64,000 nucleotides of DNA from Caenispirillum salinarum AK4 (GTDB taxonomy: Bacteria; Pseudomonadota; Alphaproteobacteria; Rhodospirillales; Rhodospirillaceae), in contig NZ_ANHY01000005.1 of NCBI RefSeq assembly GCF_000315795.1, positions 124,001 through 188,000 on the forward strand, given 5' to 3'. Under the pieces are notes generated by a model. That model did no database searches. It worked only from the letters and a program-made list of their open reading frames with translations, and had not been told where the DNA came from. The translations under genes and the position numbers were made by a program. Below are positions 1 through 7,617 of the stretch, one piece after another; positions within the stretch are counted from its first letter, which is position 1, and each line of letters begins with the position of its first letter.

Positions 1-171
1 ACGATGGGGAGCGCGCCGACGTCTGTCGGCAGATTTTCCTACTAGTTTCAACGAAATGCGCTGCCACCGCAGCTGATTCTCCCTTGTTTGGGCCATACGA
101 AGCGTATGGATCTTTTACACGTTCGCCAATTGAAACTCCTCAGTGCTGTTGATTTTCCTGAAGGTGGAGTT

Positions 172-188
172 TTGGCACACCTGTTGAA
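172..188 (+). promoter_or_regulatory. Probable sigma-54 (RpoN) promoter of the PEP-CTERM gene
   Basis: TTGGCAC, five bases, then TTGAA match the -24/-12 consensus TTGGCACRNNNNTTGCW with one deviation (C to A in the -12 element). The expected transcription start falls about 12 bases downstream, before an AGGAGG ribosome site at 215-220 and the ATG at 227. Sigma-54 control of PEP-CTERM genes through the PrsK/PrsR pair is known in floc-forming bacteria, so motif and gene type agree. Motif seen directly; function inferred. Confidence 0.6.
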
Positions 189-226
189 TGCGTTGCCTCC
201 GCACATCAATCAACAGGAGGTCGAAA

Positions 227-1171
227 ATGAAAGTGGCAACACTTGCTAAAATAGGCGCGCTTTTCGTCGCCTTGGCCCCAGCGCACGCAATGGCTAACGT
301 AATAAATCCGTTCGAAACGCAGTTCGATACGGATTGGACCACAGCTGGCGTCGGCGGCCTGAGAGGGACGGGTACCGGAGACATCACGATAAGCGGAATC
401 TCCGGTTCAATCACTCAAGCTTATTTGTATTGGCACGGTCCTACCAACTCAACCGATCCTAACTTCAATGCAAACGTGCTTCTCAATGGAACGGCTGTGA
501 CGGGAGAAAACATCGGGTTTTCAGACGATAACTTCTGGGGGCAGGCCAACAGCCAAGCCTATCGAGCAGATGTAACAGACATCGTCACAAACGACGGGGT
601 TTACAACATCTCCGGGCTGCCTGCTGAACATGCAAACGGCGCTTCTATCTTCGCGTTCTTTGATGATGGAGATGATACCAACAACAGAGATGTCGTTATG
701 TTCGACGGAAACGACGCGAATTTTGAGAATCCTTATGATCCTGTCGGATGGGACGTCACTTTGGCCGGTATCAATTACAGCGGCGGAACAGCGGAACTGG
801 TCTTTACGGTTTCTGACGGTCAGACGTTTACGGACGCGTCGCTAAACGTCAACGGTGTCTCCATTGCCGGTCCGGGCGACGTCTTTCAGGGAGATACGGT
901 GCCGCAAAATCCGGACACGACCGTCGGGAATGGAGCCCTGTGGGACATCCGGTCATTTGACGTGACAGGAATGCTATCTCCGGGCAGCAATACATTCAGT
1001 ATCACGCACGGCACGGTGAGCGATGCATTGAGCCTGATCAACATTGCGGTTGACCTGCCAGCAGGAGCCGCGCCGCCTGTTGATTCAATTGTCGTTCCTG
1101 CTCCGCCGGCACTTGCTCTATTGGGCAGTGGCCTGTTTGTGATTGGCTGGGCGCGGCGAAAAGCATCATAG
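227..1171 (+). CDS. PEP-CTERM-type secreted/cell-surface protein
   Basis: A 314-residue exported protein. The N-terminus has a basic start and a hydrophobic stretch ending in AHAMAN, a Sec signal peptide. The body is rich in Asn, Asp, Gly and Thr with short beta-like segments. The C-terminus has VPAPPALALLGSGLF, a further hydrophobic stretch and the basic tail ARRKAS, the tripartite layout of VPxP/PEP-CTERM sorting tags cut by exosortase. The ATG is chosen for the AGGAGG six bases upstream. The gene stands alone behind a probable sigma-54 promoter and has clearly lower GC than the rest of the window, suggesting transfer or a separate history. No exosortase gene lies in the window. Substrate or matrix partner is unknown. 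Confidence 0.8.
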   Translation: MKVATLAKIGALFVALAPAHAMANVINPFETQFDTDWTTAGVGGLRGTGTGDITISGISGSITQAYLYWHGPTNSTDPNFNANVLLNGTAVTGENIGFSDDNFWGQANSQAYRADVTDIVTNDGVYNISGLPAEHANGASIFAFFDDGDDTNNRDVVMFDGNDANFENPYDPVGWDVTLAGINYSGGTAELVFTVSDGQTFTDASLNVNGVSIAGPGDVFQGDTVPQNPDTTVGNGALWDIRSFDVTGMLSPGSNTFSITHGTVSDALSLINIAVDLPAGAAPPVDSIVVPAPPALALLGSGLFVIGWARRKAS

Positions 1172-1201
1172 TCTGGTTCCTCAGGTTCTCGTTAGCGGAC
1201 C

Positions 1202-1243
1202 GGAGGCCTGATGCTGCCTCCAAGTTTCAAGCATCGGGCCTCC
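1202..1243 (+). terminator. Hairpin after the PEP-CTERM gene
   Basis: Fourteen-base arms at 1202-1215 and 1230-1243 pair with one G-T wobble around a 14-base loop, 30 bases after the stop. No T-run follows, so it may act as a terminator or as an mRNA-stabilising hairpin. Confidence 0.45.
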
Positions 1244-1283
1244 GATGACTCCAGAAGAGGCATACGGATTCGGAGGTTGTCTG

Positions 1284-1309
1284 TAAGCGTGGGTACCGGC
1301 CCACGCTTA
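1284..1309. terminator. Second perfect hairpin downstream of the PEP-CTERM gene
   Basis: TAAGCGTGGG (1284-1293) and CCCACGCTTA (1300-1309) form a perfect 10-bp stem with a 6-base loop, followed by TTATTAAG. It probably completes termination of the PEP-CTERM transcript. Confidence 0.5.
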
Positions 1310-1595
1310 TTAAGTACCTCCCGCCCACGGCGCACCGGCCAAGCCAGTCCATCCGCCTCGGCCGGGCCGCAAGCCCCCTGTACCTTGCGGCGCCGTGGGG
1401 CCTCACCCGCTCGAGCAACCGCCGCATGTTCTGAGAGGCGAAGTTGGTCGTCAGCAGAAATGCGCCCGAAGCGCCTTGCCCGGCCTGCGCACCCCACCGT
1501 GCGGCGCCGCGCGACGCGGGCGCGCGCGGCGTTGTGGCAGTGCGGCCCAACATATCAGCCAACAGGGCCGGGGTCGCTCATCACGGGACACTCCC

Positions 1596-1883
1596 CTACC
1601 TCACGGTTCCGTTAAAAGCTCGCATTTCGCGGATCAAAGAGCGCACAAGCCTCCGCTCTTCCTTGGCGGCGGCGGAATAGCGCCCATGCTTCCGGGCGTT
1701 CTGGTTCCCCAAAGGCGCCCCGCTTCCGGGCGCCCCGCCGTGCATCCGGCACCGGCGGCGGCCTGTGACGGCCGGCGCGCGACACGCCCCACCGGATCGG
1801 GTCTTAGCACCGCACCGGGGCGCGGCTTGCGCCTCGTCGAGTGCGGCAAGCGCGGGCGCGCGGGGTCGTTCATTGCTTTTCAT
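1596..1883 (-). CDS. Small Cys/HGG-motif protein of phage/integrative-element type
   Basis: 95 residues with the order RCGAKTRSGGACRAP, RRRCRMHGG, GSGAPLGNQNARKHGRYS. This Cys-rich HGGA...GNxNAxKHG signature is widespread in short proteins of alphaproteobacterial prophages and integrative elements; the paired Cys/His residues suggest a small metal-binding fold. The start has a GGGAGGGGG ribosome site. It overlaps the upstream 190-residue gene by 14 nt, so the two are probably co-translated. Molecular function is not established; DNA packaging or DNA binding has been suggested by context only. Confidence 0.6.
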   Translation of the reverse strand: MKSNERPRAPALAALDEAQAAPRCGAKTRSGGACRAPAVTGRRRCRMHGGAPGSGAPLGNQNARKHGRYSAAAKEERRLVRSLIREMRAFNGTVR

Positions 1884-2442
1884 TTTCGCCCCCTCCCTGC
1901 CCCCGGCTCACGCTGCCAGCCACAGCGACATTTCCGCCGGCGACCTGGACGTGTTGGTGAATGACGGTCACGCGCTGCTCGCCGCCCGACCGGAGCTTGC
2001 GCAGCGTTTCCATGTGGTCGTCAAAGGACCGCATGAGGCGGGCCGCCGCGTTGGCCGCGCGCTGCGCTTCCTGCATCGCCGTCACCTCGCCCTTGCCAAA
2101 TGAGCCCAGCGTCGGCGTACCCGCGTCCAACCACTTGTTCGCCGTCGCGGTCATGCGCATGGCAAGCTGATGGGCGCTCGCGGCTTGATGGGCGAGCATC
2201 TTTTCCAGGCTGTTGCCGGCGCCGATGGTCTCCGCCGTGTCGGCCGCAAGCGTCATGCAACGGGCATCACCTGCCATGTCTAGACGTTGCAGGCTTGCCT
2301 CCGCCGTCACCGCGTCGGGGCACTCCACGGTTTCCACGATGCCCGGCAGGTCGCGGGCAACGTCCCCGGTCGGGACTATCTCGCCCCCCATACCAACCTG
2401 CGGCGCGTCCAGCGCCAGCAGTTCAGCGGCGCGGGCCTCCAT
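1870..2442 (-). CDS. Conserved helical protein paired with the HGG protein
   Basis: 190 residues, mostly helical and Ala-rich, including SLEKMLAHQAASAHQLAMRM and a C-terminal stretch QRVTVIHQHVQVAGGNVAVA followed by a Gly-rich tail. I recall proteins with this SLEKMLAHQ...QHVQV layout next to HGG-motif proteins in rhizobial and related phage-like clusters, but no biochemical role is known to me. It is first of a two-gene minus-strand unit and overlaps the next gene by 14 nt. The start lacks an alternative ATG upstream before an in-frame stop. No integrase or terminase gene lies beside it, so this may be a remnant of a larger element. Confidence 0.55.
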   Translation of the reverse strand: MEARAAELLALDAPQVGMGGEIVPTGDVARDLPGIVETVECPDAVTAEASLQRLDMAGDARCMTLAADTAETIGAGNSLEKMLAHQAASAHQLAMRMTATANKWLDAGTPTLGSFGKGEVTAMQEAQRAANAAARLMRSFDDHMETLRKLRSGGEQRVTVIHQHVQVAGGNVAVAGSVSRGQGGGENEKQ

Positions 2443-2584
2443 GTCGTCCGCCTCGGCATTGCTGAAGTGGGCGCCACGGTTTCATGAACCCACGCTCGGG
2501 CGGCTGGGATGCCAAGGCGGCTGCCGACTGGACCCGGCGCCTTGGCCGGTGGGTCGGCCGCGACGGCGGTCTCTCGGACCTGCC

Positions 2585-3274
2585 CTAAAGCCGGTCCTCG
2601 CCCTTGCGCACGCCCTCCACCAGCGTCTCCAGCGCCGCGCGGTCGGGGCCGCCGGGCAGGAAGTAGCTGCCCACCAGGAACACGGGCGTGCCGCGCAGGC
2701 CCATTTGTGCCGCTTCGCTCGCCACGCCCTGGAGCTGCGCCACGACCGCGTCGGCGCGCTCGGCCAGCGCCGCGTCGGCCCGCGCCAGGTCGAGCCCCGC
2801 CTCCGCCGCCGCCGCGCGGGCCCGCTCGGACGTCAGGCGGCCGGGCAGCGTCATGAGGGCGTGGTGGACGGCATCGTAGACCTCCGCCCCCTGCCATCGG
2901 GCGGCCAGGGCCAGCTTCGCCGCCGCCACCGAGGCATCGCCGAAAATCGGCCAGTGCTTGTGGATGACGCGGATGTTGCCGTCCCCGTCCACCAGGTCCC
3001 GCACGTCGGGATGCACGCGGCGGCAGACCGGGCACTGGTAGTCGAAATATTCCACCAGCGTCACGTCGCCCTGCGGGTTGCCGGTGACCACGCCCGTCCC
3101 CGATTCCGCAACCGCGCGCGGGGTCAGGACCTGCTTGTCGCGTTCGTCGACGATCACGCCGGCGGCGCGGGCGGGTTCGGTGCCCAGCGTCCAGGCCCAG
3201 CCCAGCGGCAGGACGACGGCCGCAAGCAGAAGGCAGGCGGCGGCAAGGGCGGCACGGCGGGCGCGGGGCGTCAT
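2585..3274 (-). CDS. DsbA/thioredoxin-fold thiol:disulfide oxidoreductase, membrane-anchored or periplasmic
   Basis: 229 residues. One hydrophobic segment (about residues 8-30) acts as signal or anchor. The core starts with DVTLVEYFDYQCPVC: the redox motif is C81-P-V-C84. A helical insert and the cis-proline loop GLRGTPVFLVG follow, the layout of DsbA-like Thioredoxin_4 proteins such as BdbD or Com1. It probably oxidises or isomerises disulfides in exported proteins, which may help the many c-type cytochromes encoded here, though they are not adjacent. The start at 3274 is set by GGAGGT six bases upstream, in preference to an ATG nine codons earlier. Confidence 0.85.
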   Translation of the reverse strand: MTPRARRAALAAACLLLAAVVLPLGWAWTLGTEPARAAGVIVDERDKQVLTPRAVAESGTGVVTGNPQGDVTLVEYFDYQCPVCRRVHPDVRDLVDGDGNIRVIHKHWPIFGDASVAAAKLALAARWQGAEVYDAVHHALMTLPGRLTSERARAAAAEAGLDLARADAALAERADAVVAQLQGVASEAAQMGLRGTPVFLVGSYFLPGGPDRAALETLVEGVRKGEDRL

Positions 3275-3386
3275 GGGACCTCCATCAGGATCTGCGAACA
3301 CATACCCTAACGGCCCGCAGCGCCGGGACGAACCATCAACGGCCGCCCGGCGGGATCACGTCCGCGTGAGCCCTGCCCCGAAAGAT

Positions 3387-3414
3387 CAAGGGCCCTTCCG
3401 GGGAAGGGCCCTTG
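3387..3414 (-). terminator. Perfect 13-bp hairpin terminator
   Basis: Arms 3387-3399 and 3402-3414 are perfect complements with a 2-base loop. It lies just past the stop of the minus-strand gene at 3425, with a TCTTTC stretch following on that strand. Confidence 0.75.
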
Positions 3415-3424
3415 TGTCGGCCGG

Positions 3425-3673
3425 TCAGGCCGCGGTGCCGGCGTGAAGCCTGCCGCCTGCGGCAGGGCGAAGCGGCGGCGGCGCCGGCGGCGCGGTGCCC
3501 AGATGGGCCCGCACCACGCTCAGCGCCTCCTGGGGGCTGGAATGGCGGGTGCCGGTCAGCAGGTCGGCCTCCGGATCGGTCGCGGTGAAGATCACGTCGT
3601 CGCCGTCGGGCACCAGGACACCGACAGGACGGCCGTCGATCTCGAGGACACAACGATCCAGCAGAGCGGTCAT
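3425..3673 (-). CDS. Small conserved protein of unknown function
   Basis: 82 residues, soluble and acidic in the first half (LEIDGRPVGVLVPDGDDVIF) with a Pro/Ala-rich tail. No domain is recognised. The ATG at 3673 is preceded by TGGAG and the gene ends just before a perfect hairpin terminator, which supports a real transcript. An in-frame start 21 codons upstream exists but lacks a ribosome site. It stands between the DsbA-like gene and the GH15 pair with its own terminator, so it is probably a separate unit. Confidence 0.55.
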   Translation of the reverse strand: MTALLDRCVLEIDGRPVGVLVPDGDDVIFTATDPEADLLTGTRHSSPQEALSVVRAHLGTAPPAPPPLRPAAGGRLHAGTAA

Positions 3674-3782
3674 GCGGTCTTTCTCCAGAAAGTTGAGCCT
3701 TCGTTTGAAATATGGTGCGGTGCGGCACGAAAGCAAGAGGCCGCATCATCCGCCACGGGGCGCATCCGGGGCCGGCGGGCAC

Positions 3783-4283
3783 TCAGCCGCCGCCCGGCAG
3801 GGGCAGGAAGGCGCCCAGGATGGCGCCGTAGACGATCATCCCGGCCAGCGTGCTCAGCGGCGTGCCCCACCCGTAGTTAAGCCCCAGGAAGCCTGGAGGT
3901 TCCAACCGTCGTGAAACAGTCGGACCGTCGTCCTCGCTGGCCATGCGCGGATGCACCCGCGGCAGCAGCGGCAGGAAGGCGACCAGCAGGAACACCCCGT
4001 GAAGCCCGCCCAGCGCCGCGCCCAGCCACCACGACGTGCGCTCCAGGCTGACGAACACGCCATAATACAGCAGCGCAAACCCCCAGCCGCCGGCCACGAA
4101 CAGGATGAATCCCAGGAAATAGGCGGCATGGCGCTCCGCCGTCCAGAACGTGCCGAACAGGAACGGGATGGACAGCCGCGACCACCCCAGCCCCTGCGCC
4201 GCCTCCATGATGGTGGTCATGGCCGCGGTGGCGATCAGGCCCCACAGCAGGACCTCGACGGTCAGCGGCAGGCCGGTGGTCAT
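3783..4283 (-). CDS. Multi-pass inner-membrane protein, translationally coupled to the GH15 gene
   Basis: 166 residues with about four hydrophobic segments, near 8-25, 48-72, 82-105 and 145-162. Conserved-looking pieces are TTIMEAAQGLGWSRLSIPFL and LNYGWGTPLSTLAGMIVYG. This resembles uncharacterised DUF6789-type membrane proteins; function unknown. Its ATG overlaps the GH15 stop as ATGA (4280-4283), so translation of the two is linked and a joint role in envelope carbohydrate handling or stress is possible but unproven. Confidence 0.65.
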   Translation of the reverse strand: MTTGLPLTVEVLLWGLIATAAMTTIMEAAQGLGWSRLSIPFLFGTFWTAERHAAYFLGFILFVAGGWGFALLYYGVFVSLERTSWWLGAALGGLHGVFLLVAFLPLLPRVHPRMASEDDGPTVSRRLEPPGFLGLNYGWGTPLSTLAGMIVYGAILGAFLPLPGGG

Positions 4284-6163
4284 GCGGTTTCCTCCTCTTC
4301 CCGCTTCTCGTGTTCGTGCTCGCCGGCCTTCTCCCGCTCGGCGCGGGCCAGTTCCATGGCGGCGGTGATCAGCCCGATGTGGGTGAAGGCCTGGGGAAAG
4401 TTGCCCAGCTGCCGGCCGGTCTTGGGGTCGATCTCCTCGGCCATCAGCCCGACGTCGTTGGTCGCGCCCAGCAGGTGGTCGAACAGCCGTTCGGCCGCGT
4501 TGACCTCGCCGCGCAGGGCCAGCAGGTCGGCGCGCCAGAAGCTGCACATGGCAAACGCCCCCTCCTCCGACGAATCATGGTCGACGCCGGTCCTGTAGCG
4601 GCGCAGGAAGCCGTTCTCGGCAAGCTGATCGCCGATGTAGCGCAGCGTGCCGGTGATGCGGGGATGGTTGGGATCCTGGTAGCCCAGCCGCCCCATGAGC
4701 AGCAGCGAGGCGTCGGCGATATCGCTGTCGTAGACGCCGACGTAGGACTGCACCTCCTCGTTCCAGCCGTGCTCCTCGATGTCGGCGCGAATGGCGTCGC
4801 GCTCGCGGCGGTAGGGGCCGACGTCCAGGTCCAGGCCGTCCTCCTCGCACAGGCGCACCAGGCAGTCGAGCCCCACCCAGCACATGACCTTGGAATAGGT
4901 GTAGTGCTTGCGCCCGCCGCGCATTTCCCAGATGCCGTTGTCGGGCTCGCGCCAGCGCTTGCGGATGACCTCGGCGAAATCCAGGATCAGCGACCATTCC
5001 TGCTTCGCCAGTTCGCCCCCGCCTTGCAGGAAGTCGGCGACGGCCAGGATGACGCCGCCGTAGATGTCGAGCTGCAACTGATCGCGCGCCCCGTTACCGA
5101 TGCGCACCGGGGCCGAGCCCCGGAAGCCCGACAGATGGTCGAGCGTCTTCTCCGCCGGCACCTTGCGGCCGTAGATGTCGTACATGGGCAAGAGGTTCGG
5201 CCGGGTCAGGCGGGTCGAGTGCAGCAGCCAGGCGATGAACGACCGGGCCTCGCCGTCGTATCCCATCTTGATGAGCGCCCGCAGGGTCAGCGTCGCATCG
5301 CGCGGCCAGCAGTAGCGGTAGTCCCAGTTGCGCCTGCCCCCGATGGTCTCGGGCAGGGAACAGGTGGGCGCGCCGATCAGCGCCCCGGACGGCGCGTAGG
5401 TCATCAGCTTGAGCGTCAGCATGCTGCGCTTGACCAGCGTTTCGTGCGGACCGTCGTAGCGGCAACGCACCGACCACTCGCGCCACCACCGGGCCGTCTG
5501 CGCGATGCGCTTCTCCGCCGCCCGGCCGAGCGACGTGACCACGCCGATCTCGTTGGCGTAGGTGAAGGAGAACCAGTGCACCTGCCCGGCCTCCAGCGTG
5601 AAACGGCCGGTCAGGCGGTCGCGGCTGTCCGACGGCTCCAGCGCCACGTCGCTGAGCAGGTTGTAGAGGTGCCCGCCGTGCCGGAAGGCCCAGCCAAGGC
5701 CGCCGCGCTTCTTCAGCCGCGCCGCCACCCGTCCGTAGGCCGGTCGCGGCTGGTAGAGGACCTCCATCTCCACCCGGCCCTCCAGTCCCTCGGCCTTGCG
5801 CAGAAGCTCGCGCGTCGGCTCCAGTTGCAGGCGGCGCTGGGGGTCGGGCATGAGCGGCATGCAGTCGGTCAGCCGCATGCAGCCGCCGCCGGCGGTGTGG
5901 AAGGTGGTGGTCAGGATGTTGGTGCCGGGCATGTAGTCCCGCTCCACCCGCTCCACCGCGACCGGCCGCACGAAGAACACGCCGCCGGCCTCGCGGTCGA
6001 GCATGGCGCCGAAGACCGAGGGGCTGGAGATCGCCGGCAGGCACATCCACTCCACGCCGCCGCGCCTGTCGACCAGGGCGGCGGTCCGGCAGTCGCCGAT
6101 GATGGCGTAGTCGTCGATGTTCGGCCAGTCGCCGGCGGCGGGCTCGGGCTCGGGCTCGGGCAT
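4280..6163 (-). CDS. Glycoside hydrolase family 15 protein (glucoamylase/trehalase-like)
   Basis: 627 residues. The N-terminal beta-domain begins with IDDYAIIGDCRTAALV, followed by the (alpha/alpha)6 barrel with GGRRNWDYRYCWPRDAT, a hallmark of bacterial GH15 proteins. The likely general acid lies in DNGIWEMRGG and the general base in AEEIDPKTGRQLGNFPQAF. Members hydrolyse alpha-glucosidic bonds of starch, glycogen-type glucans or trehalose with inversion. No signal peptide, so a cytoplasmic role in glycogen or trehalose turnover is likeliest. The start at 6163 is chosen over one twelve codons upstream because of AAGGA before it; a short Pro-Glu repeat (PEPEPEPEP) follows. It overlaps the membrane-protein gene by 4 nt. 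Confidence 0.9.
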   Translation of the reverse strand: MPEPEPEPAAGDWPNIDDYAIIGDCRTAALVDRRGGVEWMCLPAISSPSVFGAMLDREAGGVFFVRPVAVERVERDYMPGTNILTTTFHTAGGGCMRLTDCMPLMPDPQRRLQLEPTRELLRKAEGLEGRVEMEVLYQPRPAYGRVAARLKKRGGLGWAFRHGGHLYNLLSDVALEPSDSRDRLTGRFTLEAGQVHWFSFTYANEIGVVTSLGRAAEKRIAQTARWWREWSVRCRYDGPHETLVKRSMLTLKLMTYAPSGALIGAPTCSLPETIGGRRNWDYRYCWPRDATLTLRALIKMGYDGEARSFIAWLLHSTRLTRPNLLPMYDIYGRKVPAEKTLDHLSGFRGSAPVRIGNGARDQLQLDIYGGVILAVADFLQGGGELAKQEWSLILDFAEVIRKRWREPDNGIWEMRGGRKHYTYSKVMCWVGLDCLVRLCEEDGLDLDVGPYRRERDAIRADIEEHGWNEEVQSYVGVYDSDIADASLLLMGRLGYQDPNHPRITGTLRYIGDQLAENGFLRRYRTGVDHDSSEEGAFAMCSFWRADLLALRGEVNAAERLFDHLLGATNDVGLMAEEIDPKTGRQLGNFPQAFTHIGLITAAMELARAEREKAGEHEHEKREEEETA

Positions 6164-6292
6164 GGATCGGTCCTTGTATGGCGGTCCTGCGCTACTCACG
6201 CGCGGCGGCGGCGCAGTGATGCACGATCCCTGATGACGAGCGGCCCGTTACGCTGCCGGTGCCGTTCTCCCACTGCGCAGGACATGCCCGCC

Positions 6293-7540
6293 ATGACCGA
6301 GTTCAACATCCTGGTCTTCGCCGCCGCCGCCGTCGTCCTGCTGCTGGGGCTGTCGTCGGGCGTTGCCAAGGCGTGGCTGCCGGTGTCCGAGCCCATGATC
6401 GCCATCGCCGCCGGCATTCTCATCGGCCCGCTGGGCATGGACTGGCTGCGGCTGGAGGCCCTGGGCGACCCGCACGCGATCACCGAGCAGGTCGCCCGCA
6501 TGACCATCACCGTCGCCGTGGTGACCGCGGCCGTTCGCCTGCCGCCGGGCTTCTTCACCAGCCGCAAGGTGATCGGCCCGGCCATTGCGCTGGGGCCGGG
6601 AATGCTGGCGATGTGGGGCGTGTCCAGCCTGCTCGCCTGGGGGTTCCTTGAGGTGGATGCCTGGACGGCGGTGCTGATCGGCGCCGTCGTCACGCCCACC
6701 GACCCGGTGCTGGCGGGCGCCATCGTCAGCGGCCGGCTGGCCGAAAGCACCCTGCCCAAGGGGCTGCGCAGCCTGATCTCGGGCGAGTCCGGGGCCAACG
6801 ACGGGCTGGGCTATCCCTTCGTGTGGCTGCCGCTGCTCATGGTCCACCACCCGACGCGCGAGGCCCTGTCGAAATGGCTGCTGGAGACCTGGCTTTGGGA
6901 GGTTCTGGCCGCCGCCGCCGTGGGTCTGGCCGCCGGTTGGCTGGCGAGCCTGCTGCTGCGCGGGGCGCGCAAGGCGGGGCTGACCGGCGAAACCTCCATG
7001 GTCACCATCACGCTGGCGCTGGCCTTCACCTCCGTCGCGGCGGTGAAGCTGATGGGCTCCGACGGCATCCTCGCCGCCTTCTGCGCCGGAGCGACCTTCC
7101 GCGTCGTCACCCATGACCGCACCGACGAGGAAAACGAGCAGTTCCAGGAAGCCGCCAAACGCTTTTTCGAACTGCCGGTCTTCGTGCTGTTCGGCATGAT
7201 CCTGCCGGTGGAGGCCTGGGCGGCGAACCCCTACGCCTTCACCGGGCTGGCCGTCGCCGTGCTGCTGCTGCGCCGTCCGCCGGCCTTCCTGGCGCTCACC
7301 CGGGTGATGCCGCAGACAAAGGACACCGCCGACCGCGCCTTCGTCAGCTGGTTCGGCCCCGTCGGCATTGCCGCGTTGTTCTATGCGCTTCTGTCGCTGC
7401 GGCACGGCGCGGCGGAGATCGTCTGGCACGCCGCCAGCGCGGTCATTCTGGCTTCGGCGGTCGTCCACGGCATCACCTCCACGCCCGCGACGCGCCGCTT
7501 CCGCAAGGGGCAGGAAGAGGCGGGGCGCGGCTCCTCCTGA
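6293..7540 (+). CDS. Cation:proton antiporter (CPA family)
   Basis: 415 residues with about 11-12 membrane segments. The central VVTPTDPVLAGAIVSGR matches the TPTDPV/TDP signature of NhaP-type CPA1 exchangers, and GESGANDGLGYPFVWLP the ND motif that binds the cation. It exchanges Na+ or K+ for H+ across the inner membrane. AGGA at 6279-6282 fits the ATG at 6293 (spacing 10) better than the ATG at 6284. It is divergent from the GH15 gene, and 77 bases separate it from the enolase gene. Confidence 0.85.
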   Translation: MTEFNILVFAAAAVVLLLGLSSGVAKAWLPVSEPMIAIAAGILIGPLGMDWLRLEALGDPHAITEQVARMTITVAVVTAAVRLPPGFFTSRKVIGPAIALGPGMLAMWGVSSLLAWGFLEVDAWTAVLIGAVVTPTDPVLAGAIVSGRLAESTLPKGLRSLISGESGANDGLGYPFVWLPLLMVHHPTREALSKWLLETWLWEVLAAAAVGLAAGWLASLLLRGARKAGLTGETSMVTITLALAFTSVAAVKLMGSDGILAAFCAGATFRVVTHDRTDEENEQFQEAAKRFFELPVFVLFGMILPVEAWAANPYAFTGLAVAVLLLRRPPAFLALTRVMPQTKDTADRAFVSWFGPVGIAALFYALLSLRHGAAEIVWHAASAVILASAVVHGITSTPATRRFRKGQEEAGRGSS

Positions 7541-7617
7541 CGGCGGGACCGGGCAACGGGTGTTCCACAAGCACCGTTCACCGCTGAAAGACCCCAGCCG
7601 CGAACGGGAGGCCGCCC

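Larger units (their letters stand above)
1172..1595. other. Intergenic stretch with hairpins and a possible decayed ORF
   Basis: Contains the two hairpins above, then about 280 GC-rich bases with no convincing gene. On the minus strand an ATG at 1580 starts a short frame (MSDPGPV) that stops at once; a one-base shift joins it to an open frame reading ADMLGRTATTPRAPASRG and on to about 1227. This could be a frameshifted third gene of the minus-strand pair to its right, but without homologues it is weakly supported. Confidence 0.4.

Noticed and set aside
2484-2588. 34-codon plus-strand ORF (MNPRSGGWDAKAADW...)
   Set aside because: Too short, no ribosome site, no homologue recognised.
4310-6283. 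Plus-strand frame continuous with the antiporter, running back over the GH15 gene
   Set aside because: The upstream 600 codons are the antisense of GH15; antiporter homology begins only at 6293.
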